From Streptomyces sp. Ag109_O5-10 (GTDB taxonomy: Bacteria > Actinomycetota > Actinomycetes > Streptomycetales > Streptomycetaceae), in the NCBI RefSeq assembly GCF_900105755.1, contig NZ_FNTQ01000001.1:2542001-2606000 (forward strand): a stretch of DNA of 64,000 nucleotides, read 5' to 3'. The position numbers were made by a program, and so were the translations under genes. The first letter of the stretch is position 1. Each line of letters starts with the position of its first letter. Shown piece by piece: positions 33,254 through 42,100 of the stretch. Under the pieces are notes generated by a model, which worked only from the letters and a program-made list of their open reading frames with translations, did no database searches and was not told the DNA's origin.

Positions 33254-34057
33254 ATGTCCTCCTCCCTGAAGAGTCCGCCCCGCAGGCCAAGGGCGAACCC
33301 GCCGGCCGGGTTCCTGGCCCGGGTGCGTCCCGCCGAGCGTCTCTGTCACGTGACCGGCGTGCTCCTCGCCCTCTCCGGTCTGGCGCATCTGGTGGTGTTC
33401 GCGGTCGACGGCGGCCCCTGGTACGGGCCGGTCTCCTGGCGCAAGCCCGTCACCTTCGGGCTCTCCTTCGGTCTGACGCTGATGGCGGTCACCTGGGTCA
33501 CCTCCTACCTGAGGGTCGGGGAGCGGCTGCGGACCGTCCTGCTGCTCGTGTTCGCCGCCGACTGTGTGGTGGAGGTCGGCGGGATCACCCTGCAGGCGTG
33601 GCGCCGGGTGCCCTCGCACCTCGACATGGAGACGCCCTTCGACACCTCGGTGTCCATGATGCTCGCGGTGGGCGGCGGGGTCCTGGTGGTGCTGCTCACC
33701 GTCTTCGCGGTGGCGGCCTTCCGGCACCGGCCGGCCGGTCCCGCGGGCATGGCGCTCGCCGTGCGCTCCGGGTTCGCGGTGCTGCTGGTGGCGCTGGCCT
33801 CGGGAGCGGCGATGATCGCGCGCGGGGTGGTGCTCGTCCGGACCGGACACCAGGAGGCGGCGTACGACTCGACGGCCCCGCTCAAGCCGCTGCACGCGGT
33901 CAGCCTGCACGCGGTGCTGGTCCTGCCGGCCTTGGCCTGGCTGGTGGCACGCACCGGTTGGAGCGAGCGGACCCGGTGGCGGGTCGTCGCCTCGGCGGTG
34001 GGCTGCTACGCGGTGGCCGTGGCCGCCGCCGGGGTATGGGCGGTCGTCACCTACTGA
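33254..34057 (+). CDS. Seven-helix integral membrane protein of unknown function
   Basis: 267 aa, ATG with GGGAGG upstream. A basic cytoplasmic N-tail (SSSLKSPPRRPRA) is followed by about seven hydrophobic helices. The segment SWRKPVTFGLSFGLTLMAVT is a recurring family signature in actinomycetes, and short loops hold PSHLDMETPFDTS and STAPLKPLHAVS. No transport or enzyme motif is seen. It lies 90 bp after the oxygenase gene on the same strand and may be part of that operon. Its stop lies in the first unit of an 18-bp repeat. Confidence 0.75.
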   Translation: MSSSLKSPPRRPRANPPAGFLARVRPAERLCHVTGVLLALSGLAHLVVFAVDGGPWYGPVSWRKPVTFGLSFGLTLMAVTWVTSYLRVGERLRTVLLLVFAADCVVEVGGITLQAWRRVPSHLDMETPFDTSVSMMLAVGGGVLVVLLTVFAVAAFRHRPAGPAGMALAVRSGFAVLLVALASGAAMIARGVVLVRTGHQEAAYDSTAPLKPLHAVSLHAVLVLPALAWLVARTGWSERTRWRVVASAVGCYAVAVAAAGVWAVVTY

Positions 34058-34122
34058 CCGCGGTTCACCCACTGGCCGCGACTCACCCACTGACCGCGAC
34101 TCACCTGCTGACCGCGGCGGCC
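34051..34122. repeat. Four 18-bp tandem repeats at convergent gene ends
   Basis: Units of the type CTACTGACCGCGGTTCAC / CCACTGACCGCGACTCAC start at 34051, 34069, 34087 and 34105. The first contains the TGA of the membrane protein gene, the last reaches the stop of the AI-2E transporter gene. Confidence 0.8.
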
Positions 34123-34123
34123 G

Positions 34124-35404
34124 TCAGGCCGAGCCCCCCTCGGACTCCGGTTCCTCGGCCGGCCGCTGCCATATAAGGCGCTGCGTCAGGCGCCGTGCGC
34201 GCGTGCGCAGCCCGGGGCCGCCCGTGTTCCGGCGCCGGTGCCCCTGCACCCGGGGGTCGTCGGTGACGTCGTACCGCTTCACATAGGCGCTCAGGAACGC
34301 CTGGAGGGTGGCGACCGCCGGGATGGCGATCAGCGCGCCGACCGCGCCGAGGAGCGCGGTGCCTGCGATGACCGAGCCGAAGGCGACCGCCGGGTGGATG
34401 TCGACCGACTTGGAGGTCAGCTTGGGCTGCAGCATGTAGTTCTCGAACTGCTGGTAGATCACGACGAACACCAGCACCCACACCGCGTACAGCGGGTTGA
34501 CGGTGAACGCGATCAGCATCGGCAAGGCGCCCGCGAGATAGGTGCCGATGGTGGGGATGAACTGCGAGACCAGCCCGACCCACACGCCCAGCACGGGCGC
34601 GTACGGCACGCCGAGGGCCTCCAGCAGGATGTAGTGCGCGATCCCGGAGATCAGCGCCATCACACCGCGCGAGTACAGGTAGCCGCCGGTCTTGTCGACG
34701 GCGATCTCCCAGGCGCGCAGCACCTCGGCCTGGCGGGCGGGCGGCAGCACGGAGCACAGGGTGCGGCGCAGCCGGGGGCCGTCGGCGGCGAAGTAGAAGG
34801 CGAACAGCGTGATCGTCAGCAACTGGAAGAGGCCGCCGAGCACCTGCCCGGACACGTCGAGCGCGCCGGCCGCGCTGTTCTGCGCGTACTTGCGCAGCCA
34901 GTCGGAGTGCAGCAGGCCCTCCTGGACGTCGACCCGCTTCAGTTCGGTGTGGAAGGTGTGGTTGACCCAGTTGATGACCGAGTCCAGGTAGTCGGGGAAG
35001 TCTTCGACGATCTTGATGATCTGCCCGGCCAGCATCGAGCCGAGCAGGGTGATGAACCCCGCCGTGACGATCGCCAGGCCGAGGAAGACCAGGAAGGTCG
35101 CGAAGCCCCGGCGCATGCCGCGGGAGGCCATCCAGCTCACCGCGGGCTCGATGGCGAGCGCCAGGAAGAACGCGATGAGGATGTTGATCAGCAGGCCGGT
35201 GAGCTGGTGGAAGGCCCAGCTGCCCAGCTGGAAGGCGGCGACGAGGGCGAGTGCCAGCACCATGGCGCGCGGCAGCCAGCGCGGCATGCGGGCGCCCGGC
35301 ACCGCGGCGCCGGCGGCCGGTGATCCGGCGCGCGGCGTCGTGTCGGCCGTGTCGGCCGGGGATGCGTCCTGGGCGGTCCGCCCGTCCTCGTCAGTGGATA
35401 CCAC
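34124..35404 (-). CDS. AI-2E family (PerM-like) membrane transporter
   Basis: 426 aa from the GTG at 35404. An acidic N-tail of ~40 residues is followed by about eight helices: LVAAFQLGSWAFHQLTGLLI, the soluble loop around FPDYLDSVINWVNHTF, then GVWVGLVSQFIPTIGTYLAG and PKLTSKSVDIHPAVAFGSVI, the hallmark C-terminal motifs. The cytoplasmic tail is basic. Family members export autoinducer-2 or act as ion or solute carriers; no substrate can be assigned. A damage-type promoter puts the transcription start on the GTG. Confidence 0.9.
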   Translation of the reverse strand: MVSTDEDGRTAQDASPADTADTTPRAGSPAAGAAVPGARMPRWLPRAMVLALALVAAFQLGSWAFHQLTGLLINILIAFFLALAIEPAVSWMASRGMRRGFATFLVFLGLAIVTAGFITLLGSMLAGQIIKIVEDFPDYLDSVINWVNHTFHTELKRVDVQEGLLHSDWLRKYAQNSAAGALDVSGQVLGGLFQLLTITLFAFYFAADGPRLRRTLCSVLPPARQAEVLRAWEIAVDKTGGYLYSRGVMALISGIAHYILLEALGVPYAPVLGVWVGLVSQFIPTIGTYLAGALPMLIAFTVNPLYAVWVLVFVVIYQQFENYMLQPKLTSKSVDIHPAVAFGSVIAGTALLGAVGALIAIPAVATLQAFLSAYVKRYDVTDDPRVQGHRRRNTGGPGLRTRARRLTQRLIWQRPAEEPESEGGSA

Positions 35405-35410
35405 GGTGCA

Positions 35411-35433
35411 AGTCTCGCCTACGCCACTGACAA
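35411..35433 (-). promoter_or_regulatory. RecA-NDp/PafBC-type promoter of the AI-2E transporter gene
   Basis: Minus strand TTGTCAGTGG, 7 bp, GAGACT, then 6 nt to the GTG start. The -35 part is perfect; the -10 has G for T in its first position. Confidence 0.6.
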
Positions 35434-35464
35434 CGCGTGGCTTGTCCCCGATCTTCGCGCACGG

Positions 35465-35659
35465 TCAGCGCCTCTCCCCCGGAACGTTCATGACCGTGCA
35501 GACCACGCGCCACACGTCCTTGGCCGCCCAGCCGGCGTCCAGCGCCTCGTTCACCGTCAGCCCGCCGAGCTCCGTCATCACATGATCGCGTGCGAAGGTG
35601 TCGGCGTACCCGGAACCGAAGTGTTCCGCCATCCGCTGCCAGAAAACCGTCAACCGCAT
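35465..35659 (-). CDS. DUF3046 family protein
   Basis: 64 aa from an ATG at 35659 without a ribosome site; a GATACT box 6 nt upstream suggests a leaderless mRNA. It reads MRLTVFWQRMAEHFGSGYAD, then HVMTELGGLTVNEALDAG and WAAKDVWRVVCTVMNVP, the DUF3046 pattern found near recA in actinomycetes. It is cytoplasmic, small and helical, with unknown function. Conserved position in the recA neighbourhood hints at a link to DNA metabolism, but this is only inference. Confidence 0.88.
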   Translation of the reverse strand: MRLTVFWQRMAEHFGSGYADTFARDHVMTELGGLTVNEALDAGWAAKDVWRVVCTVMNVPGERR

Positions 35660-35739
35660 GAAACCAGTATCCCGCCCCTGAGAGTGGGCCCTGCCCGGGA
35701 GCGCCTGCCGAGACCGCTTTCCGCCCTACGGTCTTGCGC

Positions 35740-36720
35740 ATGGCCGAATCCGGAGCTTCCCCACTCCCCCCTACGCCCCCGGCACACTCCCCGCTCGTCC
35801 GCGCCGAACGGTTCATGTGGCTCACCGCCCGCGTGCTGGAGCAGCGTCTCTTCGCGTACCACTTCCTGAACGGCGGGCCCGATCCCGTGGAGATCGCGCT
35901 GGACGCCTACCGCAACGAGGACGGCGGCTACGGGCACGCGCTGGAGCCCGATCTGCGCGGCCCGCTGAGCCAGCCGCTGCACGCCGGGCACGCGCTGCGC
36001 GTCCTGGACGCCATCGGACGGTGCGGCGGGCAGCGGGTGGAGCGCGTCTGCCGCTATCTGACGGCGGTCTCCACCGCCGACGGGGCGTTGCCGGCCGTCC
36101 ATCCGGACCGACGCGACTACCCGGCGGCACCGTTCGTCCCGGTCGTCGACGCCCCTCCCCCAGCCTCGAACACGCTCGGCCGGGGGCACCCCCATGGCTC
36201 ACTGCTCGCCACCGGCCCGGTGGTGGGCCTGCTGCACCGCAACGAGGTCTGGCACGCGTGGCTGTTCCGGGCCACCGACTTCTGCTGGCAGGCGATCGAG
36301 GACCTGGAGAAGTCGCACCCCCGCGAGATCGAGGCCGCGGTCGTCTTCCTGGACACGGTGCCCGACCGCTCGCGGGCGGAGGCGACCGCCGACCGGCTGG
36401 GCCGGCTGGTGCGCGAGCAGCGCCTGGCCGCGCTGGACCCCGAGCGCCTCGACGCGTACCCGGTCGCACCCGGCTACGCCCCGGGCGAGCACCACTTCCC
36501 GCACGACTTCGCGAAGGCCCCGGACTCGCTCGCGCGCGCGTGGTTCACGGACGAGGAGATGACCCGCTCGCTCGACTTCCTCACCGCAGGGCAGGAGGCG
36601 GACGGCGGCTGGCCGGTCCGCCGGGACCCGTGGGCGCCGGCCGCCGCCCTGGAGGCCCGCTCCAGGGGGACGATCGAGGCCCTGAACACGCTGAGGGCGT
36701 ACGGCCGCTTCGTGGGCTGA
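35740..36720 (+). CDS. Alpha/alpha-barrel (prenyltransferase/cyclase-like repeat) protein
   Basis: 326 aa from the ATG at 35740; TACGGT 7 nt upstream suggests a leaderless start. Helical hairpin repeats with Q-x-x-D/N-G-G-W-type endings occur: YRNEDGGYGHALEPD near residue 60 and AGQEADGGWPVRRDP near 290, as in squalene-cyclase and prenyltransferase barrels. The catalytic DxDD and zinc-site motifs are absent. The enzymatic role is therefore unknown. Proximity to a prenyl synthase (4 kb) is noted but not proof of a link. Confidence 0.75.
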   Translation: MAESGASPLPPTPPAHSPLVRAERFMWLTARVLEQRLFAYHFLNGGPDPVEIALDAYRNEDGGYGHALEPDLRGPLSQPLHAGHALRVLDAIGRCGGQRVERVCRYLTAVSTADGALPAVHPDRRDYPAAPFVPVVDAPPPASNTLGRGHPHGSLLATGPVVGLLHRNEVWHAWLFRATDFCWQAIEDLEKSHPREIEAAVVFLDTVPDRSRAEATADRLGRLVREQRLAALDPERLDAYPVAPGYAPGEHHFPHDFAKAPDSLARAWFTDEEMTRSLDFLTAGQEADGGWPVRRDPWAPAAALEARSRGTIEALNTLRAYGRFVG

Positions 36721-36753
36721 CCGACGACTGCGGGAAACCGGGTGGCGGAAGTC

Positions 36754-37062
36754 TCAGCCGGTGACGGCCCGCAGCCCCGCCGTGACCACCACGGCGACCC
36801 CGACGACGACCAGGAAGGGCGCGCGCAGCAGCAGCGCGACGGCGGCCGCCCCGAGGCCCGCGGCCCTGGCGTCCAGCACGAGCGCGTGCCCGTCGGCGAA
36901 CGTCTGCTGGGCCGTGAGGGCGGCGAGCAGGGCCACGGGCAGCAGGGCGGCCAGCCGTCGTACCACCGGTCGCTCCAGCACCCCCGCGGGCACCAGCAGT
37001 CCGGCGAGCTTGACGGCGTAGCAGCCGAGGGCGGTCGCGCCGATCGCGATCCAGAAGTTCAC
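36754..37062 (-). CDS. azlD: AzlD-type branched-chain amino acid exporter subunit
   Basis: 102 aa with three to four hydrophobic helices: FWIAIGATALGCYAVKLAGL, LPVALLAALTAQQTF and ARAAGLGAAAVALLLRAPFLV. This is the small AzlD/BrnE partner of AzlC. Its ATG overlaps the azlC stop by 4 nt, so subunits are made together. The pair exports branched-chain amino acids (and azaleucine) in other bacteria. It is the last gene of the araC-azlC-azlD operon. Confidence 0.9.
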   Translation of the reverse strand: MNFWIAIGATALGCYAVKLAGLLVPAGVLERPVVRRLAALLPVALLAALTAQQTFADGHALVLDARAAGLGAAAVALLLRAPFLVVVGVAVVVTAGLRAVTG

Positions 37063-37811
37063 CGGGTCTCCTCGGGTGCCTCGTCGCGGGTACGGTCACG
37101 GCCGCAGCGGAGGCCGGAGACGAGCAGGGCGGCCGGTGCCGCCAGCGCGGCCACCAGGACCGGCACCCCGGCGGGGAGCACGGGCAGCAGGCCGAGTCCC
37201 AGCAGCACCGCGAGGGCGGCGACCGCGCGGTCGGTCGTGGTCTTCAGCATCGGGGCGAGCAGGGCCAGGAAGACGGCGGGTCCGGCCGCGTCCAGGCCCC
37301 AGGCGCCGGTGTCCCCGACGGCCTTGGCGCCGAGCGCGCCGAGCAGGGTGGTGAGGTTCCACAGCACGTACAGGCTGAGCCCGGTGACGGTGAAGCCGAT
37401 CCGGGCGGCGCGCCGTGTCGGCTGGGCCAGGGTGACCGCGGTGGTCTCGTCGATCACCCACTGGGCCGCGAACGGCCGCACCGCGCGCGGGAGGGCCAGC
37501 ACCTGTGAGAGACGCAGCCCGTAGAACGCGTTGCGCACCCCGAGGAAGAAGGCGCCGGCCGCCGCGGTGAACGGGTTGCCGCCGGCCGCGAGCGCGCCCA
37601 CCAGGGCGAACTGGGAGGCGCCGGTGAACACCAGGAGGCTGAGCGCGCAGGTCTGGAGCAGGCCGAGCCCGCTGCCTGCCGAGGTCACCCCGAAGGCGAA
37701 CCCGGAGAGTCCCACGGCGACCCCGACCCCGAGGGCGTCCCTGACGACGGCGGAGTCCGGCTTGGGCTCACCGTCGCCGCGTATGTCTGCGAGTGCTGTC
37801 TGCTGTGCCAC
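37059..37811 (-). CDS. azlC: AzlC-type branched-chain amino acid exporter subunit
   Basis: 250 aa, GTG start 10 nt after the AraC-family stop. Seven helices with the family motifs GVAVGLSGFAFGVTSAGSGL, LLVFTGASQFALVGALAAGG, FFLGVRNAFYGLRLSQ and WVIDETTAVTLAQ. It is the large subunit of an AzlCD-type exporter. Operon order regulator-AzlC-AzlD suggests that the AraC protein controls export. Confidence 0.92.
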   Translation of the reverse strand: MAQQTALADIRGDGEPKPDSAVVRDALGVGVAVGLSGFAFGVTSAGSGLGLLQTCALSLLVFTGASQFALVGALAAGGNPFTAAAGAFFLGVRNAFYGLRLSQVLALPRAVRPFAAQWVIDETTAVTLAQPTRRAARIGFTVTGLSLYVLWNLTTLLGALGAKAVGDTGAWGLDAAGPAVFLALLAPMLKTTTDRAVAALAVLLGLGLLPVLPAGVPVLVAALAAPAALLVSGLRCGRDRTRDEAPEETR

Positions 37812-37821
37812 CCCCAGGACG

Positions 37822-38673
37822 CTACGGACGGCCGTCCCGTGCGTCTTGTACGTTCTTGCGCTCGCGCTGGTAGGCGCCCGGCGGGACGCCGACGATCCGG
37901 GCGAAGTGCCGGTTGAGGTGCGGCTGGTCGGTGAAGCCCACGGCGACGGCGGCCTCGGCGGGTGCCGTGCCGGTGTCCAGCAGCAGCTGGGCGCGGCGCA
38001 CCCGGGCGTCGGTCAGCCAGGTGTGCGGGGGCATGCCGTAGGCGTCGCGGAACGCCCGCAGCAGCGCGAAGGGGCTGGTGCCGAGGTCGGTGGCGAGCCG
38101 CTCCAGGGTGGGCGGCTCGGCCATCCGCTCTTCCAGCACCGCACGCGCGCGTGCCGCGAGCCGGGCCCCGGCGGTACGGACCTGCCGCTGCGGGAGCGCA
38201 CCGCCGTTGCGCCGCAGCAGCCGGGTGACCGCCACCCTCAGCAGGGTGTCGGCGGCGAGCGCGTTGCCCTCGTCGGCGGCGCGTAGCACCCGGTGCACGA
38301 GGGCGACGCTGTACGGGTCGTCGAGCACAGGACTGACGAAGCCGGGGGTGCCCCGGATCGCGGTGGTCTCGGCGGCGATCCCCGTCACGAGGTCCGGCGC
38401 CGGGTAGACCGCCCCGTAGCGCCACCCCTCGGGCACCCCGGCCCGCCCGGTGTGCGGGGTGTCCGGGTTGACCAGCGCGAGCGCCCCCGCCCCCGCCGAC
38501 ACGTCGGAGCCCCGGTGGTGGAAGACCTCGACACCGTCCGCGATGGCCGCGATCACGAAGTGCTCGTGGGTGTGCCGCACGAACGTCTTCCTGATGTACC
38601 GGGCACGCAGCAGGTCAACCCCGGGCAACGCCTCGTACCGCCAGTGCCGCGCCCGCTCGTCCGATCCCGCCAT
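37822..38673 (-). CDS. AraC-family regulator with cupin sensor
   Basis: 283 aa from the ATG at 38673 (MAGSDERARHWRYE); GACAAT lies 6 nt upstream, so translation is probably leaderless. The N-terminal cupin (AraC_binding) has FVRHTHEHFVIAAI and ALALVNPDTPHTG; the two C-terminal helix-turn-helix motifs are TLERLATDLGTSPFALLRAF and AEAAVAVGFTDQPHLNRHF. Ligand is probably an amino acid, given that azlCD follow directly in the same operon. Confidence 0.92.
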   Translation of the reverse strand: MAGSDERARHWRYEALPGVDLLRARYIRKTFVRHTHEHFVIAAIADGVEVFHHRGSDVSAGAGALALVNPDTPHTGRAGVPEGWRYGAVYPAPDLVTGIAAETTAIRGTPGFVSPVLDDPYSVALVHRVLRAADEGNALAADTLLRVAVTRLLRRNGGALPQRQVRTAGARLAARARAVLEERMAEPPTLERLATDLGTSPFALLRAFRDAYGMPPHTWLTDARVRRAQLLLDTGTAPAEAAVAVGFTDQPHLNRHFARIVGVPPGAYQRERKNVQDARDGRP

Positions 38674-39087
38674 ACGACCATTGTCAGCCGCCCCGGCACA
38701 CCCGGCGGCCCTCGGCCGGGTCTCTCTCATGGACGGCAGCGCAGCGCACGGACCGACGGCACGCTGCTGGACGGCACGCGAGCCGCCGCACCGAGCGCCG
38801 GCGCGGCGGCAGGTGAACAGGACGACGGGTGACAGGCCGGGGAGGGTCGGCAGCGCCGGGCGCCGGCGGGACAGGAGGGAGGGCGCACGTCAGAGGGCGG
38901 CAGGCGGCACCTCGTCCGGCTCTTCTCAAGCCGCTGATCCCCCGCCCGCCTTCCGGCAGCCGCCGGCGGCGGATCCGCCGCTCCACGGGCGTCACCCGCA
39001 CCCGACGGCGACCCCGTCACGGGTGGTGCGGCTGGGAAACACCGGGACCGATGGCGAAGCCGAGGGCATCTCCGCAGGTCAGGCCGT
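38674..39087. other. Divergent intergenic region between the AraC-family gene and lhr
   Basis: About 410 bp of GC-rich DNA with no convincing coding sequence on either strand. The AraC-side promoter is at its left edge and the lhr promoter at its right edge. Confidence 0.4.
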
Positions 39088-39110
39088 TTGTCAGTGCCCG
39101 GGTGCAGGAT
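39088..39110 (+). promoter_or_regulatory. RecA-NDp/PafBC-type promoter of lhr
   Basis: TTGTCAGTGC, 7 bp, CAGGAT, then 6 nt to the ATG. The -35 has one mismatch and the -10 starts with C; the geometry equals that at recA. The predicted mRNA is leaderless. Confidence 0.65.
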
Positions 39111-39116
39111 TGACCC

Positions 39117-42100
39117 ATGGCGAAATCCGCACACCGGGCCCTCGACGGCTTCTCCCCCGCGACCCGCGGCTGGTTCACGGGGGCGTTTTCCGCGCCCACC
39201 GCGGCCCAGGCGGGCGCGTGGCAGGCCATCGGCGCCGGCTCGGACGTGCTGGTGGTCGCGCCGACCGGCTCAGGCAAGACGCTGGCCGCCTTCCTCGCCG
39301 CCCTGGACCAGCTCACCGCCACCCCGCCCCCGGCCGATCCGAAGAAGCGCTGCCGCGTGCTGTACGTGTCGCCGCTCAAGGCCCTCGCGGTCGACGTCGA
39401 GCGGAACCTGCGCAGCCCGCTGACCGGCATCCGCCAGGAGTCCGTGCGCCTGGGCCTGCCCGAGCCGGAGGTGCGGGTCGGTATCCGCTCCGGCGACACC
39501 CCGGCCGCCGAGCGCCGCGCCCTGTCCACCCGCCCGCCGGACATCCTGATCACCACCCCGGAGTCCCTGTTCCTGATGCTGACGTCGGCCACGCGCGACG
39601 CGCTGACCGGCATCGAGACGGTGATCCTGGACGAGGTGCACGCGGTCGCCGGCACCAAGCGCGGCGCACACCTCGCGCTCTCCCTGGAGCGGCTGGACGA
39701 ACTGCTGCCGAAGCCGGCCCGCCGGATCGGCCTGTCGGCGACCGTCCGCCCGGTCGACGAGGTGGCCCGCTACCTCTCCCCGCACCGCAAGGTGGAGATC
39801 GTCCAGCCGAAGTCCGGCAAGGAGTTCGACCTCTCCGTCGTCGTCCCGGTGGAGGACATGGGAGAGCTGGGCGGGTCCCCGGCCACCGACGACGGCGACG
39901 GCGCGGAGAAGCCGTCCATCTGGCCGCATGTGGAGGAGCGGATCGCCGACCTGGTGCAGGCCCACCGCTCGACGATCGTGTTCGCGAACTCCCGCCGCCT
40001 GGCGGAGCGGCTGTGCAACCGGCTCAACGAGATCGCCTACGAGCGCGTGACCGGCGAGCCCCTGGACGAGCACCACTCCCCGGCCGAGCTGATGGGCGGC
40101 TCGGGCGCGGCCCAGGGCGCCCCGCCGGTCCTCGCCCGCGCGCACCACGGCTCGGTCTCCAAGGAGCAGCGCGCGCTGGTCGAGGAGGACCTGAAGGCGG
40201 GTCGGCTGCCCGCGGTGGTGGCCACGTCCAGTCTCGAACTGGGCATCGACATGGGCGCGGTGGACCTGGTCGTCCAGGTCGAGTCCCCGCCGTCGGTCGC
40301 CTCCGGCCTGCAGCGCGTCGGCCGCGCCGGACACCAGGTCGGCGCGGTCTCCACCGGCGTGGTCTTCCCCAAGTACCGGGGCGACCTGGTGCAGGCGGCC
40401 GTGGTCACCGAGCGGATGCGCACCGGTTCCATCGAGTCCCTGCGGGTTCCGGCCAACCCCCTCGACGTGCTGGCCCAGCAGCTGGTCGCGATGGTGTCGC
40501 TGGACACCTGGCAGGTCGACGACCTGCTCACCACCGTGCGCCGCGCGGCCCCCTTCGCGTCGCTCCCGGAGTCGGCGTTCACCGCGGTCCTCGACATGCT
40601 CGCGGGCCGCTACCCGTCGGACGCTTTCGCCGAGCTGCGCCCGCGTGTGGTCTGGGACCGCGTCGCGGGGACGGTCACCGGCCGCCCCGGCGCCCAGCGC
40701 CTCGCCGTCACCTCGGGCGGCACGATCCCCGACCGCGGCCTCTTCGGCGTCTTCCTGGCCGGTGCCGACCCCAAGAAGGGCGGCGGCCGGGTCGGCGAGC
40801 TGGACGAGGAGATGGTGTACGAGTCCCGGGTGGGCGATGTCTTCACCCTGGGCACCAGCTCCTGGCGTATCGAGGACATCACGCGTGACCGGGTCCTGGT
40901 TTCCCCCGCCCCCGGCGTCCCGGGCCGGCTCCCGTTCTGGAAGGGCGACCAGCTGGGCCGTCCGCTCGAACTGGGCCGTGCGGTCGGCGCGTTCCTGCGC
41001 GAGGTCGGTGCGCTCCCCAAGGACGACGCCCGGCTGCGCCTGCTGGCGGCGGGCCTGGACGCGTGGGCGGCGGACAACGTGCTGTCGTACCTGGACGAAC
41101 AGCGCGAGGCCTGCGGCCATGTCCCCGACGACCGCACGATCGTGGTCGAGCGCTTCCGTGACGAGCTGGGCGACTGGCGGGTCGTCGTCCACTCCCCCTT
41201 CGGCGCCCAGGTGCACGCCCCCTGGGCGCTCGCCCTCGGTGCCCGTCTCTCCGAGCGGTACGGCATGGACGCCCAGGTCATGCACGCCGACGACGGCATC
41301 GTGCTGCGGCTGCCCGACACCGACGTGATGGGCCTCGACCTGCTCGACCAGGCCCCGATGAAGGCCGGTACGGAGTACGACGCCGAACAGGCCCCCGTGG
41401 GCGCGGCGGACGTCGCCTTCGACAAGGGCGAGGTCGACCAGATCGTCACCGACCAGGTCGGCGGCTCGGCCCTGTTCGCCGCCCGGTTCCGTGAATGCGC
41501 CGCCCGCGCGCTGCTGCTGCCGCGCCGCAACCCCGGCAAACGCACCCCGCTGTGGCAGCAGCGCCAGCGCGCCGCGCAACTGCTCCAGGTGGCGAGCGAG
41601 TTCGGCTCGTTCCCGATCGTCCTGGAGGCGGTCCGCGAGTGCCTCCAGGACGTCTTCGACGTGCCGGGGCTCGTGGAGCTGATGGGCGACCTCGAATCCC
41701 GTAAGGTCCGGCTGGTCGAGGTCACCACCCCGGAGCCGTCCCCGTTCGCCCGCTCCCTCCTCTTCGGTTACGTCGCCCAGTTCCTGTACGAGGGTGACTC
41801 CCCGCTCGCCGAGCGCCGCGCGGCCGCGCTCTCCCTGGACTCCCGGCTGCTGGCCGAGCTGCTGGGCCAGGCGGAGCTGCGCGAGCTGCTCGACGCGGAG
41901 GTCCTGACCGAGCTGGAGCGCGAGCTGCAGTGGCTGGCCGAGGACCGCCGGATCAAGGACCCGGAGGGCGTCGCCGACGTGCTGCGGATGCTCGGGCCGC
42001 TCACGGACGCCGAGTTGGCGGAGCGGGGTGCCGAGCCGCAGTGGGCCGCGGAGCTGGCGCGCGCCCGGCGGGCCATCAAGGTCCGGATCGCCGGGGCCGA

